Shown here: piece by piece, positions 56,380 to 64,000 of the stretch
Position numbering within the stretch: the stretch's first letter is position 1
Layout of the letters: each line of letters starts with the position of its first letter
Source of the DNA: Hahella sp. HNIBRBA332
GTDB taxonomy: Bacteria; Pseudomonadota; Gammaproteobacteria; Pseudomonadales; Oleiphilaceae
Reading direction: 5' to 3'
DNA length: 64,000 bases
Assembly (NCBI RefSeq): GCF_030719035.1
Contig: NZ_CP132203.1
Location: 5,412,501 to 5,476,500 of the forward strand
Notes under the pieces: generated by a model
Database searches by the model: none
Seen by the model: the letters and a program-made list of their open reading frames with translations, nothing else
What the model was told of the DNA's origin: nothing
Position numbers and translations under genes: made by a program

Positions 56380-59300
56380 ATGAAACGTTGTTTTACATGG
56401 AACTGCAGGCAAGGCGTCAACGCCTTGCTGGCGTTAACACTTCTGGCCCTGTTCGGCTGCTCCAACGGGGGCGGCGACAAGGGCGACGGCTCCTCGAACG
56501 GCGACGACGGCCTCTACACCCCCACCGCCTCCCAGGCCGTTATTTACTACAAACGCGAAGACAACAACTATGAAGGCTGGGGACTGCACCTGTGGAACGC
56601 CTCCGGCGCCGCTTTCAGCCCCGGCGACTATATCAGCGGCGGCGAAACCAGCTGGTCCAAGCCGCTGCCCGCCACCGGCGTGAGCACAAAATACGGCACC
56701 TATTACGTGGTGGATTTCGACAACGCCGCCTGGTCCTCCTTCAATCTGATCATGCACAAAGGCGACGACAAGGATCTTGGCGGCCAGGATCATACCTACA
56801 GCAAAGCGACCCTGGGCGACGACGCATTTTCTTTCAGCGGCGTGGCCGTGCTCTACCCTGACCCGCTGGAGAACCCTCCCGTCGCATTGGAAGGCGCAAA
56901 AGCCCATTGGCTGGACGCCAATCTCATCGCCTATAACGGCTCCGGCAGCGTGCGTCTGTATCACTCCGCCAGCGCCGCGATTACCGTGAACGCCACCACT
57001 GGCGAGCTGAGCGGCGGCGAAGCGATTGAACTGACGTCGGCCAGCCTGAGTGATCAGGTCAAGGCCCGCTTCCCGCATCTCGCCTCTTACAGCGCCTGGG
57101 CTTTGCCCGACTCCGCCGACGCCAAAGCGTTGCTGAAAGAACAACTGGTCGTGGCGCAATTCAGCGCCGGCGGCGAATTGCGCGGGGCCACGCAAGTGCA
57201 GACCCGTGGCGCGCTGGACGCGTTGTATGCGGACGCCGCAGCGGATGCGCAACTGGGCGCGGTCACCGCCGGAAACACCACCTACAAACTCTGGGCGCCC
57301 ACCGCGCAAAGCGTCAAAGTGAAACGCTACGACGCGGATAAAAACCTGCTTGCCGCCGACGCCATGACCGCAGACCCCGCCAGCGGCGTCTGGACCTTCG
57401 CCAGCGATCAGAACGACAACGGCCGTTACTACCGCTATGAAGTGAAGGTCTACCACTACCAGACCGGCGCTGTGGAAACATTCGATGTTACCGACCCCTA
57501 TTCGCTCAGCCTCTCCACCAACAGCGAATACAGCCAAGTGGCGGATTTGAGCGACGTCGCCCTGCAGCCAAGCGGCTGGAGCGCCGACGCCGATACCTCC
57601 GCTTACGCCGTGTCAGCGCCGGAAGACATCATCATTTACGAAACCCATGTGCGCGATTTCAGCGGCGCGGATAAGAACGGCACGGCCGCCTATAACGGCA
57701 AGTTCCTGGCCTATACCGAACCCGGCCGTGAAAGCATGACGCACTTGCAGGCCTTGAAAGACGCCGGCTTGACCCATGTACACCTGCTGCCGGTCTTCGA
57801 CATCGCCACCGTTGACGAGCGCAGCGGCTCCCGCGCCGATCTGGACAGCACCAAGGCGGAGTTTTGCGCCCTTAACAGTGCGGCCGCTCTGTGCGGTGAC
57901 GGAACCGTAGCGGACTCCGCTACGTTGCGCAGCGTACTGGAAGCCTGCGATCCCGCCACCGGCTGCGCCCAGGCCTTGATGAACGATCTGCGCGCGCTGG
58001 ACAGCTTCAACTGGGGCTACGATCCCTACCATTACACCGCGCCGGAAGGCGGCTACGCCAATGACCCGGAAGGAGCGTCGCGCATTCTGGAGTTCCGTCG
58101 CATGGTGAAAGCGCTGCATGACATGGGACTGAATGTCGTCATGGATGTGGTGTACAACCACACCAACGCCGCCGGCGCGGCGGAAAAGTCAGTGCTGGAT
58201 AAAATCGTTCCCGGTTATTATCAGCGTCTGAATCCGGAATCCGGCGCGGTGGAGAACTCCACCTGCTGCTCCAATACCGCCACCGAGGCCGCCATGTTCC
58301 AAAAGCTGATGGAAGACTCGCTGGTGGTGTGGGCGCGGGACTATCACATCGACTCTTTCCGCTTCGACCTGATGGGTCACCATCCCAAAGCCGGCATTGA
58401 ATCCGCCCTCGCCAAAGTGCGCGCCGTGCGCAGTAACGTCTACTTCTATGGCGAAGGCTGGAACTTTGGCGAAGTGCAGAACGACGCCCGCTTCGTCCAG
58501 GCCACGCAGCTCAATATGAGCGGCAGTCAGATCGGCACCTTCACCGACCGTCTGCGTGACGCAGTCCGCGGCGGCGGCCCCTTCGATTCCGCCGACAGCC
58601 TGCGCGCCAACCAGGGCTTCGCCAACGGGCTGTATACCCTGCCCAACGAGTTCAACAGCGGCTCCGACACGGAAAAAGCCACCCTACTGGGCCTGACCGA
58701 TAATATTCGCGTCGGCATGGCGGGCAACCTGACGGACTTCGTGCTGGTGGACGCCTCCGGGGCCACCAATGTCGGCTCCAACCTGGATTACAATGGCCAG
58801 CCCACCGCCTACGCAAAAGATCCGGCGGACACCATCAACTACGTTTCCAAGCACGACAACCAGACCCTGTGGGATAACAACCAATACAAGGCCGCTACGG
58901 ACGTCAGCGCCCAGGATCGCGTACGCATGCAAATGCTCGCGCTCAGCATTCCTTTGCTCAGTCAGGGCGTGCCGTTCCTGCACATGGGATCGGACATCCT
59001 GCGTTCCAAATCCATGCAGCGCGATAGTTACGACTCCGGCGACTGGTTCAATAAAGTGGACTTCAGCTACGCCGACAACAATTGGAACGTCGGTCTGCCC
59101 AGAGAAGACAAAGACGGCGCCAACTGGCCGCTGATCCAGAATGTGATCGCCAACGTCAATGCGCAGACGTCCACCGCACAGATCACTGACGCCGCCGCCG
59201 TATTCCGCGACTTCCTGCGCGTCCGCAGCGGCAGCAAGCTGTTCCGTCTGGAGAACGCCGCCGATATCAAAGCGCGAGTAGACTTCCATAATGTGGGTTC

Positions 59301-59958
59301 AAGCCAGATTCCCGGTCTGATCGCCATGTCCATCGACGATGGAACCGGCCTGGCCGACCTGGACCCCAACCATGACGCCATCGTGATCATCATCAACGCC
59401 AGCGGCGCGCAGCAAACCATCGCCGTCCCCGGCGCCAGCGGTTTCCAACTGATCGACGCGCAGGCGTCCGGCGCCGATCCTGTGGCGGCGGGCGCAACAA
59501 GCAGCGGCGACAGCTTCACCATCCCCGCCCTCACCAGCGCGGTCTTCGTCAAACCCCAGGGCGCGTCGCAAGGCGCCGGCCTGCCGGTGAATTACGGCAA
59601 CAAAGACCCCTCTGCGATTCCACCGTATGGCGCGACCACGGTATACCTGCGCGGCGACATGAACGGCTGGGGGACTGAAACACCCCTGACGTTCAGCAGC
59701 AATGGCGACTATATCGCCACCCTGACCCTGGCGGCGGGCAGCTACGGCCTGAAAATCGCCGATGCGGACTGGGCGGCCATCAACTTCGGCGGCGGCCTGA
59801 CGCTAACGCCAGGGGAAACCGCCGCGCTCACTGCAGGCGGCGATAACCTCAGCCTGACCTTGACGGAAGAGGCCCAGGTCACCTTCCGCTTTAACGCATC
59901 CGACAAAGATGCGACCACACTGACCGTGACCACTGCCACTGTGGCTGATATGAAGTAA
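56380..59958 (+). CDS. pulA: Lipoprotein pullulanase (GH13_13)
   Basis: Debranching enzyme of 1192 residues that cuts alpha-1,6 links in pullulan/starch dextrins. An N-terminal signal with lipobox LFGC (Cys27) and Ser at +2 suggests an outer-membrane or surface lipoprotein. A CBM41-type starch-binding module follows (about 50-160, YYKREDNNYEGWGLHLW), then an N-terminal domain, a CBM48-like module (about 300-390) and the catalytic barrel (about 410-960) with the nucleophile Asp663 (SFRFDLMG), acid/base Glu692 (YGEGWN) and Asp826 (KHDNQT). A C-terminal pullulanase domain comes next. The last ~110 residues (TTVYLRGDMNGWG) form an extra carbohydrate-binding-like module. Strong terminator behind. 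Confidence 0.94.
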   Translation: MKRCFTWNCRQGVNALLALTLLALFGCSNGGGDKGDGSSNGDDGLYTPTASQAVIYYKREDNNYEGWGLHLWNASGAAFSPGDYISGGETSWSKPLPATGVSTKYGTYYVVDFDNAAWSSFNLIMHKGDDKDLGGQDHTYSKATLGDDAFSFSGVAVLYPDPLENPPVALEGAKAHWLDANLIAYNGSGSVRLYHSASAAITVNATTGELSGGEAIELTSASLSDQVKARFPHLASYSAWALPDSADAKALLKEQLVVAQFSAGGELRGATQVQTRGALDALYADAAADAQLGAVTAGNTTYKLWAPTAQSVKVKRYDADKNLLAADAMTADPASGVWTFASDQNDNGRYYRYEVKVYHYQTGAVETFDVTDPYSLSLSTNSEYSQVADLSDVALQPSGWSADADTSAYAVSAPEDIIIYETHVRDFSGADKNGTAAYNGKFLAYTEPGRESMTHLQALKDAGLTHVHLLPVFDIATVDERSGSRADLDSTKAEFCALNSAAALCGDGTVADSATLRSVLEACDPATGCAQALMNDLRALDSFNWGYDPYHYTAPEGGYANDPEGASRILEFRRMVKALHDMGLNVVMDVVYNHTNAAGAAEKSVLDKIVPGYYQRLNPESGAVENSTCCSNTATEAAMFQKLMEDSLVVWARDYHIDSFRFDLMGHHPKAGIESALAKVRAVRSNVYFYGEGWNFGEVQNDARFVQATQLNMSGSQIGTFTDRLRDAVRGGGPFDSADSLRANQGFANGLYTLPNEFNSGSDTEKATLLGLTDNIRVGMAGNLTDFVLVDASGATNVGSNLDYNGQPTAYAKDPADTINYVSKHDNQTLWDNNQYKAATDVSAQDRVRMQMLALSIPLLSQGVPFLHMGSDILRSKSMQRDSYDSGDWFNKVDFSYADNNWNVGLPREDKDGANWPLIQNVIANVNAQTSTAQITDAAAVFRDFLRVRSGSKLFRLENAADIKARVDFHNVGSSQIPGLIAMSIDDGTGLADLDPNHDAIVIIINASGAQQTIAVPGASGFQLIDAQASGADPVAAGATSSGDSFTIPALTSAVFVKPQGASQGAGLPVNYGNKDPSAIPPYGATTVYLRGDMNGWGTETPLTFSSNGDYIATLTLAAGSYGLKIADADWAAINFGGGLTLTPGETAALTAGGDNLSLTLTEEAQVTFRFNASDKDATTLTVTTATVADMK

Positions 59959-59985
59959 CCTCTTCAGACAAGCCATTCATTCCAT

Positions 59986-60030
59986 CCGACGCTTGACGCC
60001 AGCAATGGCTCAAGCGTCGGTTTGCTTTTT
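59986..60030 (+). terminator. Intrinsic terminator of the pullulanase gene
   Basis: 11-bp stem CCGACGCTTGA / TCAAGCGTCGG, inner GCCA/TGGC with GCAA loop, followed by TTTGCTTTTT. Confidence 0.95.
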
Positions 60031-60170
60031 GAGCCAGCCAGCCACTTCGTTTCCTCAAGCTTTTTTCCTCGCCCCTTATTCGTTTACTTGACGCTATGCC
60101 TTTTAGTCCATTGAAGGCGACGGCTTTCTCCTAAATACTGCGAGTCACCCTGTCTCGATAGTCAAAGCCA

Positions 60171-60692
60171 ATGAATAAGTTACCTATCTGCCTCTTGCTG
60201 ATCTCCATGTCGCTTGTCGCCGCCTGTGGAGAAAAAGCGGCTTCGCCAGAACCCGAAATCTATCTATTGCCTGATAATTTTGTAGGTAAGTTTTATATCC
60301 TGTTTAACACGCCTGCAGGAGAGCCTGTCAGATATGAGAAAAAGAGTCGGGTTTATGAAATTCCCCCATCAGGCGTTTTGCTAACCCAAGGGGAACTTAA
60401 CGAAGGTTGGATAGCCACAGAAGACGTAAAATATTACTACGTCGGGGAAGACGGCCAGCGCGTAGAAATTAAAGGCAGATGGACAACGAGCCTGCATGAT
60501 ACGCCAGAAAACAGAAACGACCCTGAGCTTACGATTTTTGGCGGCGGCGTTGGGGTTATTTCAGACCCAAGCATTCCCTGCAGCGTGACATACCAGTCTT
60601 ACTATGTCGGGTTAAAAGCAGACGTGCTGGAGGGAAAAAATCAGTTTGGATTAGAAGAGTATTTGGATAAACACCCATTCCAGTGCCCATAG
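60171..60692 (+). CDS. Small lipoprotein, DUF6843-like
   Basis: Lipoprotein of 173 residues: signal and lipobox VAAC (Cys about 19), then a single domain with YLLPDNFVGKFYILFN and YEIPPSGVLLTQGELN (about 30-85). This pattern resembles a family (DUF6843) of small lipoproteins of unknown function; assignment is from memory and not certain. The gene is lower in GC than its surroundings, which could point to recent transfer. It stands alone between the pullulanase terminator and a REP-like repeat. Confidence 0.7.
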   Translation: MNKLPICLLLISMSLVAACGEKAASPEPEIYLLPDNFVGKFYILFNTPAGEPVRYEKKSRVYEIPPSGVLLTQGELNEGWIATEDVKYYYVGEDGQRVEIKGRWTTSLHDTPENRNDPELTIFGGGVGVISDPSIPCSVTYQSYYVGLKADVLEGKNQFGLEEYLDKHPFQCP

Positions 60693-60734
60693 TATTTTCT
60701 TCTTTCAATGCGATCGGGGAAACCAGGGTCTTAG

Positions 60735-60871
60735 AAAAACGTAGGTTGGATAAGCAACGCGCCATCCAACGCCCCGTTTTTCACAACCGCCAACTTAATA
60801 CTGACTTGGGAGCGAATCACTGGCTGGTCAGCCGCGTTGGAAGGCGCTTCGCTTTTCCAACCTACATTTTT
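60735..60871. repeat. REP-like inverted pair
   Basis: Two hairpin-forming copies in opposite orientation. Copy one (60741-60772) begins GTAGGTTGGA and closes ATCCAACGC. Copy two (60834-60865) begins GCGTTGGA and ends TCCAACCTAC. The outer borders, including A-rich/T-rich flanks, are inverted repeats. About 60 bases lie between. This is the layout of a BIME or a small MITE; GTAGGTTGGA-type hairpins are widespread in proteobacteria. Confidence 0.75.
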
Positions 60872-61144
60872 TCGAGCTGCTTCTTTTTCCCGACCTACTT
60901 AAGAAAGCACCGCCCCTTTAGCCGACCTCTTCAGGAAGTCGTTTCATCTTGTCTCACCCCTTCGCAAAAGTAACAAGCTGTCTTGCAACCCATTGAATAT
61001 TAGTAAAATTTAACAAAAGCTTTATATTTATACTTTATTTAATCCAGGTCATTTTCTGGTACAGTAACCGCCTTTTGCAGTACCCATCCCGAGTTACGTT
61101 CCGAAACCAGGGATTAATTTATACATTCACAGCGAGGTGAAAAC
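60872..61144 (+). promoter_or_regulatory. AT-rich upstream region of the yceI-type gene
   Basis: The bases from about 60990 to 61050 are strongly AT-rich (TTTATATTTATACTTTATTT), unlike the rest, and the GTG start of the following gene has a GAGGTG ribosome site. A promoter with an UP-like element is likely, but no clear -35/-10 pair is assigned. Confidence 0.4.
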
Positions 61145-61720
61145 GTGAAAGCAAAATGGTTATTGGCGGGCTTGTGTTGCATCAGCAGCTCTGTATTTGC
61201 GAACTGGCAGCTGAACAACGAAGAGTCTAAGTTAAGCTTTATTTCCATCAAGGCCACCGACGTAGCGGAAGTGCACCACTTCGGTCAATTGAGCGGCAGC
61301 ATCAGCGACGCAGGCGAAGCCGTATTGGAAATCGACCTGAACAGCGTGGCCACCAACATCGATATCCGTAATGAGCGGATGAAGAAAGAGCTTTTCCAGA
61401 CCGGACAATTCCCGAAAGCGACCTACAGCGTAAAACTCGATCCAGAGCTGCTGAAAAAAGCCACTCCAGGCGCCTCCATCGTGACCAGCCTTGACGGTTC
61501 TCTGGAACTGCACGATGTGAAGAAAGAAGTGAAAGCGGAAGTCGTGATCAATCGCGTTTCCGACAAGCAGGTCGTGGTTTCCACTCTACAGCCGCTGGTT
61601 ATCAACGCTGCGGATTTCGCTCTGAAAGACGGCGTCATGAAGCTCAAGGATATCGCCAAGCTGCCTTCCATCAGCATTTCCGTTCCCGTCACCTTCAATT
61701 TGACGTTTGACGCCAAATAA
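61145..61720 (+). CDS. YceI family periplasmic protein
   Basis: Protein of 191 residues with a signal peptide (about 1-19, ends VFANW). The YceI lipocalin-like beta-barrel (about 22-189) binds isoprenoid-type lipids such as polyprenyl chains in the family. Typical parts are LNNEESKLSFISIKATDV, VATNIDIRNERMKKELF and LDGSLELHDVKKEV. GTG start with strong ribosome site; its own terminator. No b-type cytochrome gene, often paired with YceI, is present. Confidence 0.92.
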   Translation: MKAKWLLAGLCCISSSVFANWQLNNEESKLSFISIKATDVAEVHHFGQLSGSISDAGEAVLEIDLNSVATNIDIRNERMKKELFQTGQFPKATYSVKLDPELLKKATPGASIVTSLDGSLELHDVKKEVKAEVVINRVSDKQVVVSTLQPLVINAADFALKDGVMKLKDIAKLPSISISVPVTFNLTFDAK

Positions 61721-61729
61721 GGCGGCCGC

Positions 61730-61760
61730 ATCCCCCGCCCAGGCGGGGGATCACGCTTTC
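61730..61760 (+). terminator. Hairpin after the yceI-type gene
   Basis: 10-bp stem ATCCCCCGCC / GGCGGGGGAT around CA (61730-61751), followed by CACGCTTTC. Weak T tract. Confidence 0.65.
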
Positions 61761-61793
61761 TGCGTTGATTCGGCGACGCCGTAACACGCCACT

Positions 61794-62588
61794 CTAATTC
61801 AGATTCTTAAAATCGATTTTGATTTTATCGTCATCAGCGCCTCCGCAGCCGTCGGAAAAGTACCAGACGTCGCCTTTGCGCCGGTTCATTTCCTCGGTCA
61901 CCAGTTCAAAGCAACCGCCTCCCTGCACTTTAACGAAACGGCGCCCGGCGTTGTCCTGAAAACTCTCCACGGCGTCAGGCGGGTATTCGCCCTCCTGGTT
62001 ATAGATTTTCGCGTCCGTGAGCGCCTGATCCAGACGACGGTCAAAACGTTTTGGCGCCGACTCATCGTCATCAGCCATCGCATTGTCGCGGGCGTATCCC
62101 AGTGCGCTATCCAGCAACCTTTTCTTTGGTGGTTTAACGGCGGGGGCGTCCTGCACCCTTATGGTCGTCACTGCAGGCTTCTTTTCCGGTATCGGCGTCT
62201 CGGTTTCAGTGGGCGCCGTTGGCGCGTTGGCGACGCTCCGCTTAGGTTCGGTCGGCTTCGTTTGCTGCGGTTTGGGGGCTGGCGGAGGCGCAGAAATTGG
62301 CGGCGTGGGCTCGGATTCAACTATCGGCGTATCGTTCGCAGAAGCCTCCGGCTCAGCTAAGGGCTCTACAGGGAGCTGAGAGTGATTCGAGGAGAAATCC
62401 AACTGAACGCTGATAGTGGAGATTTGCGCTCGCGGAGCGGGAGATTTCTCCATCGAAGGCATCAACAAAAATACCAAATGCGCCAGCGCGGAGCTTAACG
62501 TCGCCGCCCAAAACAGCCTGTTGCGCCGGTTTTCTGATCGATTAGGGCATGCTTCCGCATCCGCGTTGTTGAAGTTTGCAATTTCCAC
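61794..62588 (-). CDS. Pro-rich TonB-like envelope protein
   Basis: Protein of 264 residues from a GTG start. One membrane segment (about 25-45, LFWAATLSSALAHLVFLLM) is followed by a Pro/Glu/Lys-rich stretch (about 70-165) that could span the periplasm, then a soluble C-terminal part (about 170-264) with GGGCFELVTEEMN and GCGGADDD, containing two Cys. The layout is like TonB or TolA, but the typical TonB C-terminal motif is absent. Function unknown; no ExbB/ExbD genes nearby. Confidence 0.7.
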   Translation of the reverse strand: MEIANFNNADAEACPNRSENRRNRLFWAATLSSALAHLVFLLMPSMEKSPAPRAQISTISVQLDFSSNHSQLPVEPLAEPEASANDTPIVESEPTPPISAPPPAPKPQQTKPTEPKRSVANAPTAPTETETPIPEKKPAVTTIRVQDAPAVKPPKKRLLDSALGYARDNAMADDDESAPKRFDRRLDQALTDAKIYNQEGEYPPDAVESFQDNAGRRFVKVQGGGCFELVTEEMNRRKGDVWYFSDGCGGADDDKIKIDFKNLN

Positions 62589-62714
62589 TTAAGCGCCGCG
62601 ATCTCACCTGATATCCTTCCGCCGCGCATTTAAGCACTTTTTCGGGGCGCGACTCAATTGCGCGCAGCGCCCTTTTATTCCCGACCGAAGGATAAGTTGG
62701 AACCAACGCATTTT

Positions 62715-63533
62715 ATGATCACGAATAATCCTAAAATCAAAGCCTTGCTGAATATCGGCCCTCCCAAAGATTTCGACTGGCCGGACTACGTGGCGCAGTA
62801 CGGTTTTAACCAGGATGACATCCCCGAACTTATCCAGGTTTTGACGGATGAGACTCTTAATCTCGAAGACGAAAATAACAGCCTGTCATGGGCGTCGTTG
62901 CACGCCTGTCGCACGCTGGGGCAATTACAGGCGGAACGGGCCGTTATGCCTTTGCTGCACAGTTTCGACTTTCTCTATATCCAGGACTGGGCCCTGGCGG
63001 AAATTCACCGCACCTTCGCCATGATCGGTCCGGTGGCCATCGCGCCGCTGGCGAGAAAGCTGCAGGAACCCGCCGAGGATGAGCTGATTCCCGCTCTGGC
63101 GGTCAAGGCGCTGGCGGCTATCGCCGTCGCTCACCCGGCGCACAAAGATCAGGTGGTGGAGATTTTCTGTGCATACATGGAGTTTCCGAACCGATCCGCC
63201 AAGGTCCTCAACGGCATATTAGTGGCGCGCCTGCTGGAGCTGAACGCCGCTCAGGCCATTGACGGCATCCGCCGCTTATACGCATTCAACTGCGTGGACC
63301 TGATCTGCGGCGGCGATCTGGAGGATGCGGAAATCAGCCTGGGATTCCGCAAAGAACGCTCCACGCCCCGCCTCAGCATTGAGGAACTACTGGATCTGGA
63401 AGAATATGGCGCACAACGCCAACAGGAAGAGCCCGAACCACCACCGCTTCCCATCAATCGCAAAATCGGCCGTAACGATCCCTGTGTGTGCGGCAGCGGC
63501 CATAAATACAAAAAGTGTTGTGGGATGAGTTGA
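62715..63533 (+). CDS. DUF1186 / SEC-C motif protein
   Basis: Protein of 272 residues from the ATG at 62715 (a TTG at 62658 would add 19). The main part resembles DUF1186-type HEAT-like helical repeats (about 30-200: WASLHACRTLGQLQAERAVMPLL). The C-terminus is a SEC-C zinc motif, RNDPCVCGSGHKYKKCCG, with the CxC...CC pattern. SEC-C motifs occur on SecA and many unrelated proteins. Function unknown. Confidence 0.82.
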   Translation: MITNNPKIKALLNIGPPKDFDWPDYVAQYGFNQDDIPELIQVLTDETLNLEDENNSLSWASLHACRTLGQLQAERAVMPLLHSFDFLYIQDWALAEIHRTFAMIGPVAIAPLARKLQEPAEDELIPALAVKALAAIAVAHPAHKDQVVEIFCAYMEFPNRSAKVLNGILVARLLELNAAQAIDGIRRLYAFNCVDLICGGDLEDAEISLGFRKERSTPRLSIEELLDLEEYGAQRQQEEPEPPPLPINRKIGRNDPCVCGSGHKYKKCCGMS

Positions 63534-63574
63534 GCAACTCGCTTGCCATCCACTCGGCCTGGCTGATCAAGAAG

Positions 63575-63955
63575 TCAGGCCGTCATACGCTCCGCCACGC
63601 ACAGCTCCATGATGCGCCACTGTACTTTCTCGATCCGCTCATAGATTTCCGCTATTTCTGTTTCTGACAAGGCTTGCAGATTAAACAGCTGCGCAGTCCT
63701 GCCCTGAGGAAATCCAAGCAGGTTATAGACACCGCTCTCATGAATTACCGTCGCAATATATCTGGATAACCGCTGGCGGTCCCAGTCTTCACAGTCCTCT
63801 TCCAACTCCAGATGCTCCGTCGCCTCCTCGCATTCATAGAGAAAATCATCCCAAAACCTGACGCCCTCCTCGCTCATCACGGGCTTCATCAACGTCAGCT
63901 TCTCCTGCAGCAGCGCTTTATTACTGGGGACGGACGCCAAATCACAGGCGTTCAT
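63575..63955 (-). CDS. Hypothetical acidic protein
   Basis: Protein of 126 residues, acidic, mostly helical, no signal or membrane segment. The middle contains ECEEATEHLELEEDCEDW. I recognise no family. It ends 41 bp from the convergent SEC-C gene. Codon use looks ordinary for the region, supporting a real gene. Confidence 0.6.
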   Translation of the reverse strand: MNACDLASVPSNKALLQEKLTLMKPVMSEEGVRFWDDFLYECEEATEHLELEEDCEDWDRQRLSRYIATVIHESGVYNLLGFPQGRTAQLFNLQALSETEIAEIYERIEKVQWRIMELCVAERMTA

Positions 63956-64000
63956 AGCGTTTATTTCCGCCGTGGTTGTTAAAAAAACATCTTTGTCGTT

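Noticed and set aside
56434..57537. 367-codon open frame antisense to the pullulanase
   Set aside because: Gly/Val-rich shadow of the pulA codons; no start signal or family.

Overview
The window is 64 kb of chromosome from a gammaproteobacterium, about 54-55% GC by eye. Gene content and order (dapF-lysA-lptM-cyaA-argH-algZ-algR-hemC-hemD-hemX-hemY, then ubiD, rho, trxA, ppx) follow the Pseudomonas/Oceanospirillales arrangement. A large marine Oceanospirillales such as Hahella is the best guess; this is an inference from protein content, not a database result. I see no rRNA, tRNA, CRISPR array, insertion sequence or prophage.

Left part (1-26.7 kb) is conserved core. On the minus strand are lptM, lysA, dapF, a DUF484 gene and xerC (cut by the left edge), preceded by class I adenylate cyclase and argH. 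Divergent from argH run the AlgZ/AlgR-type LytS/LytTR pair and the haem genes hemC, hemD, hemX and hemY. A ferredoxin-type reductase and ubiD, rho and trxA face them. Then come ppx, a Leu/Ile/Val-type binding protein, the ABC-F ATPase YheS, a TIGR02444 protein, a DUF4124 protein and a periplasmic FKBP isomerase.

Middle part (26.9-39.4 kb) is accessory. It holds an extracellular solute-binding protein, a cytoplasmic two-propeller NHL protein with a Trp-rich insert followed by a GAPDH, an HD-GYP/EAL cyclic-di-GMP pair, and a three-gene glucosylglycerate operon. In that operon a GT81 synthase and a HAD phosphatase would make glucosylglycerate, and a GH13 phosphorylase would break it down. A small membrane protein of unknown function follows.

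Next (39.4-47.2 kb) is a BPSS1780-type membrane protein and a tightly overlapped minus-strand operon, RDD - SpoIIM-like - DUF4129 - DUF4350 - MoxR - DUF58. It looks like a membrane-bound MoxR/AAA+ chaperone module.

Right part (47.4-64 kb) is mixed: an EamA transporter, an RmlD-like reductase, an HDOD-GAF protein convergent with an Aer-like chemoreceptor, a GlxA-family regulator divergent from a cysteine hydrolase, a sugar-binding protein with no transporter partners, a large lipoprotein pullulanase, a small lipoprotein, a YceI protein, a Pro-rich TonB-like envelope protein, a SEC-C protein and an unknown acidic protein. Several strong intrinsic terminators, a REP-like inverted pair (60.7-60.9 kb) and a GC-rich structured non-coding stretch (54.4-54.8 kb) lie between them.

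The points most worth a second look are the glucosylglycerate operon beside the c-di-GMP pair, the NHL-GAPDH pair, the HD-GYP protein whose HD motif reads Leu-Asp, the complete MoxR-type membrane operon, and the structured stretch before the orphan sugar-binding protein.
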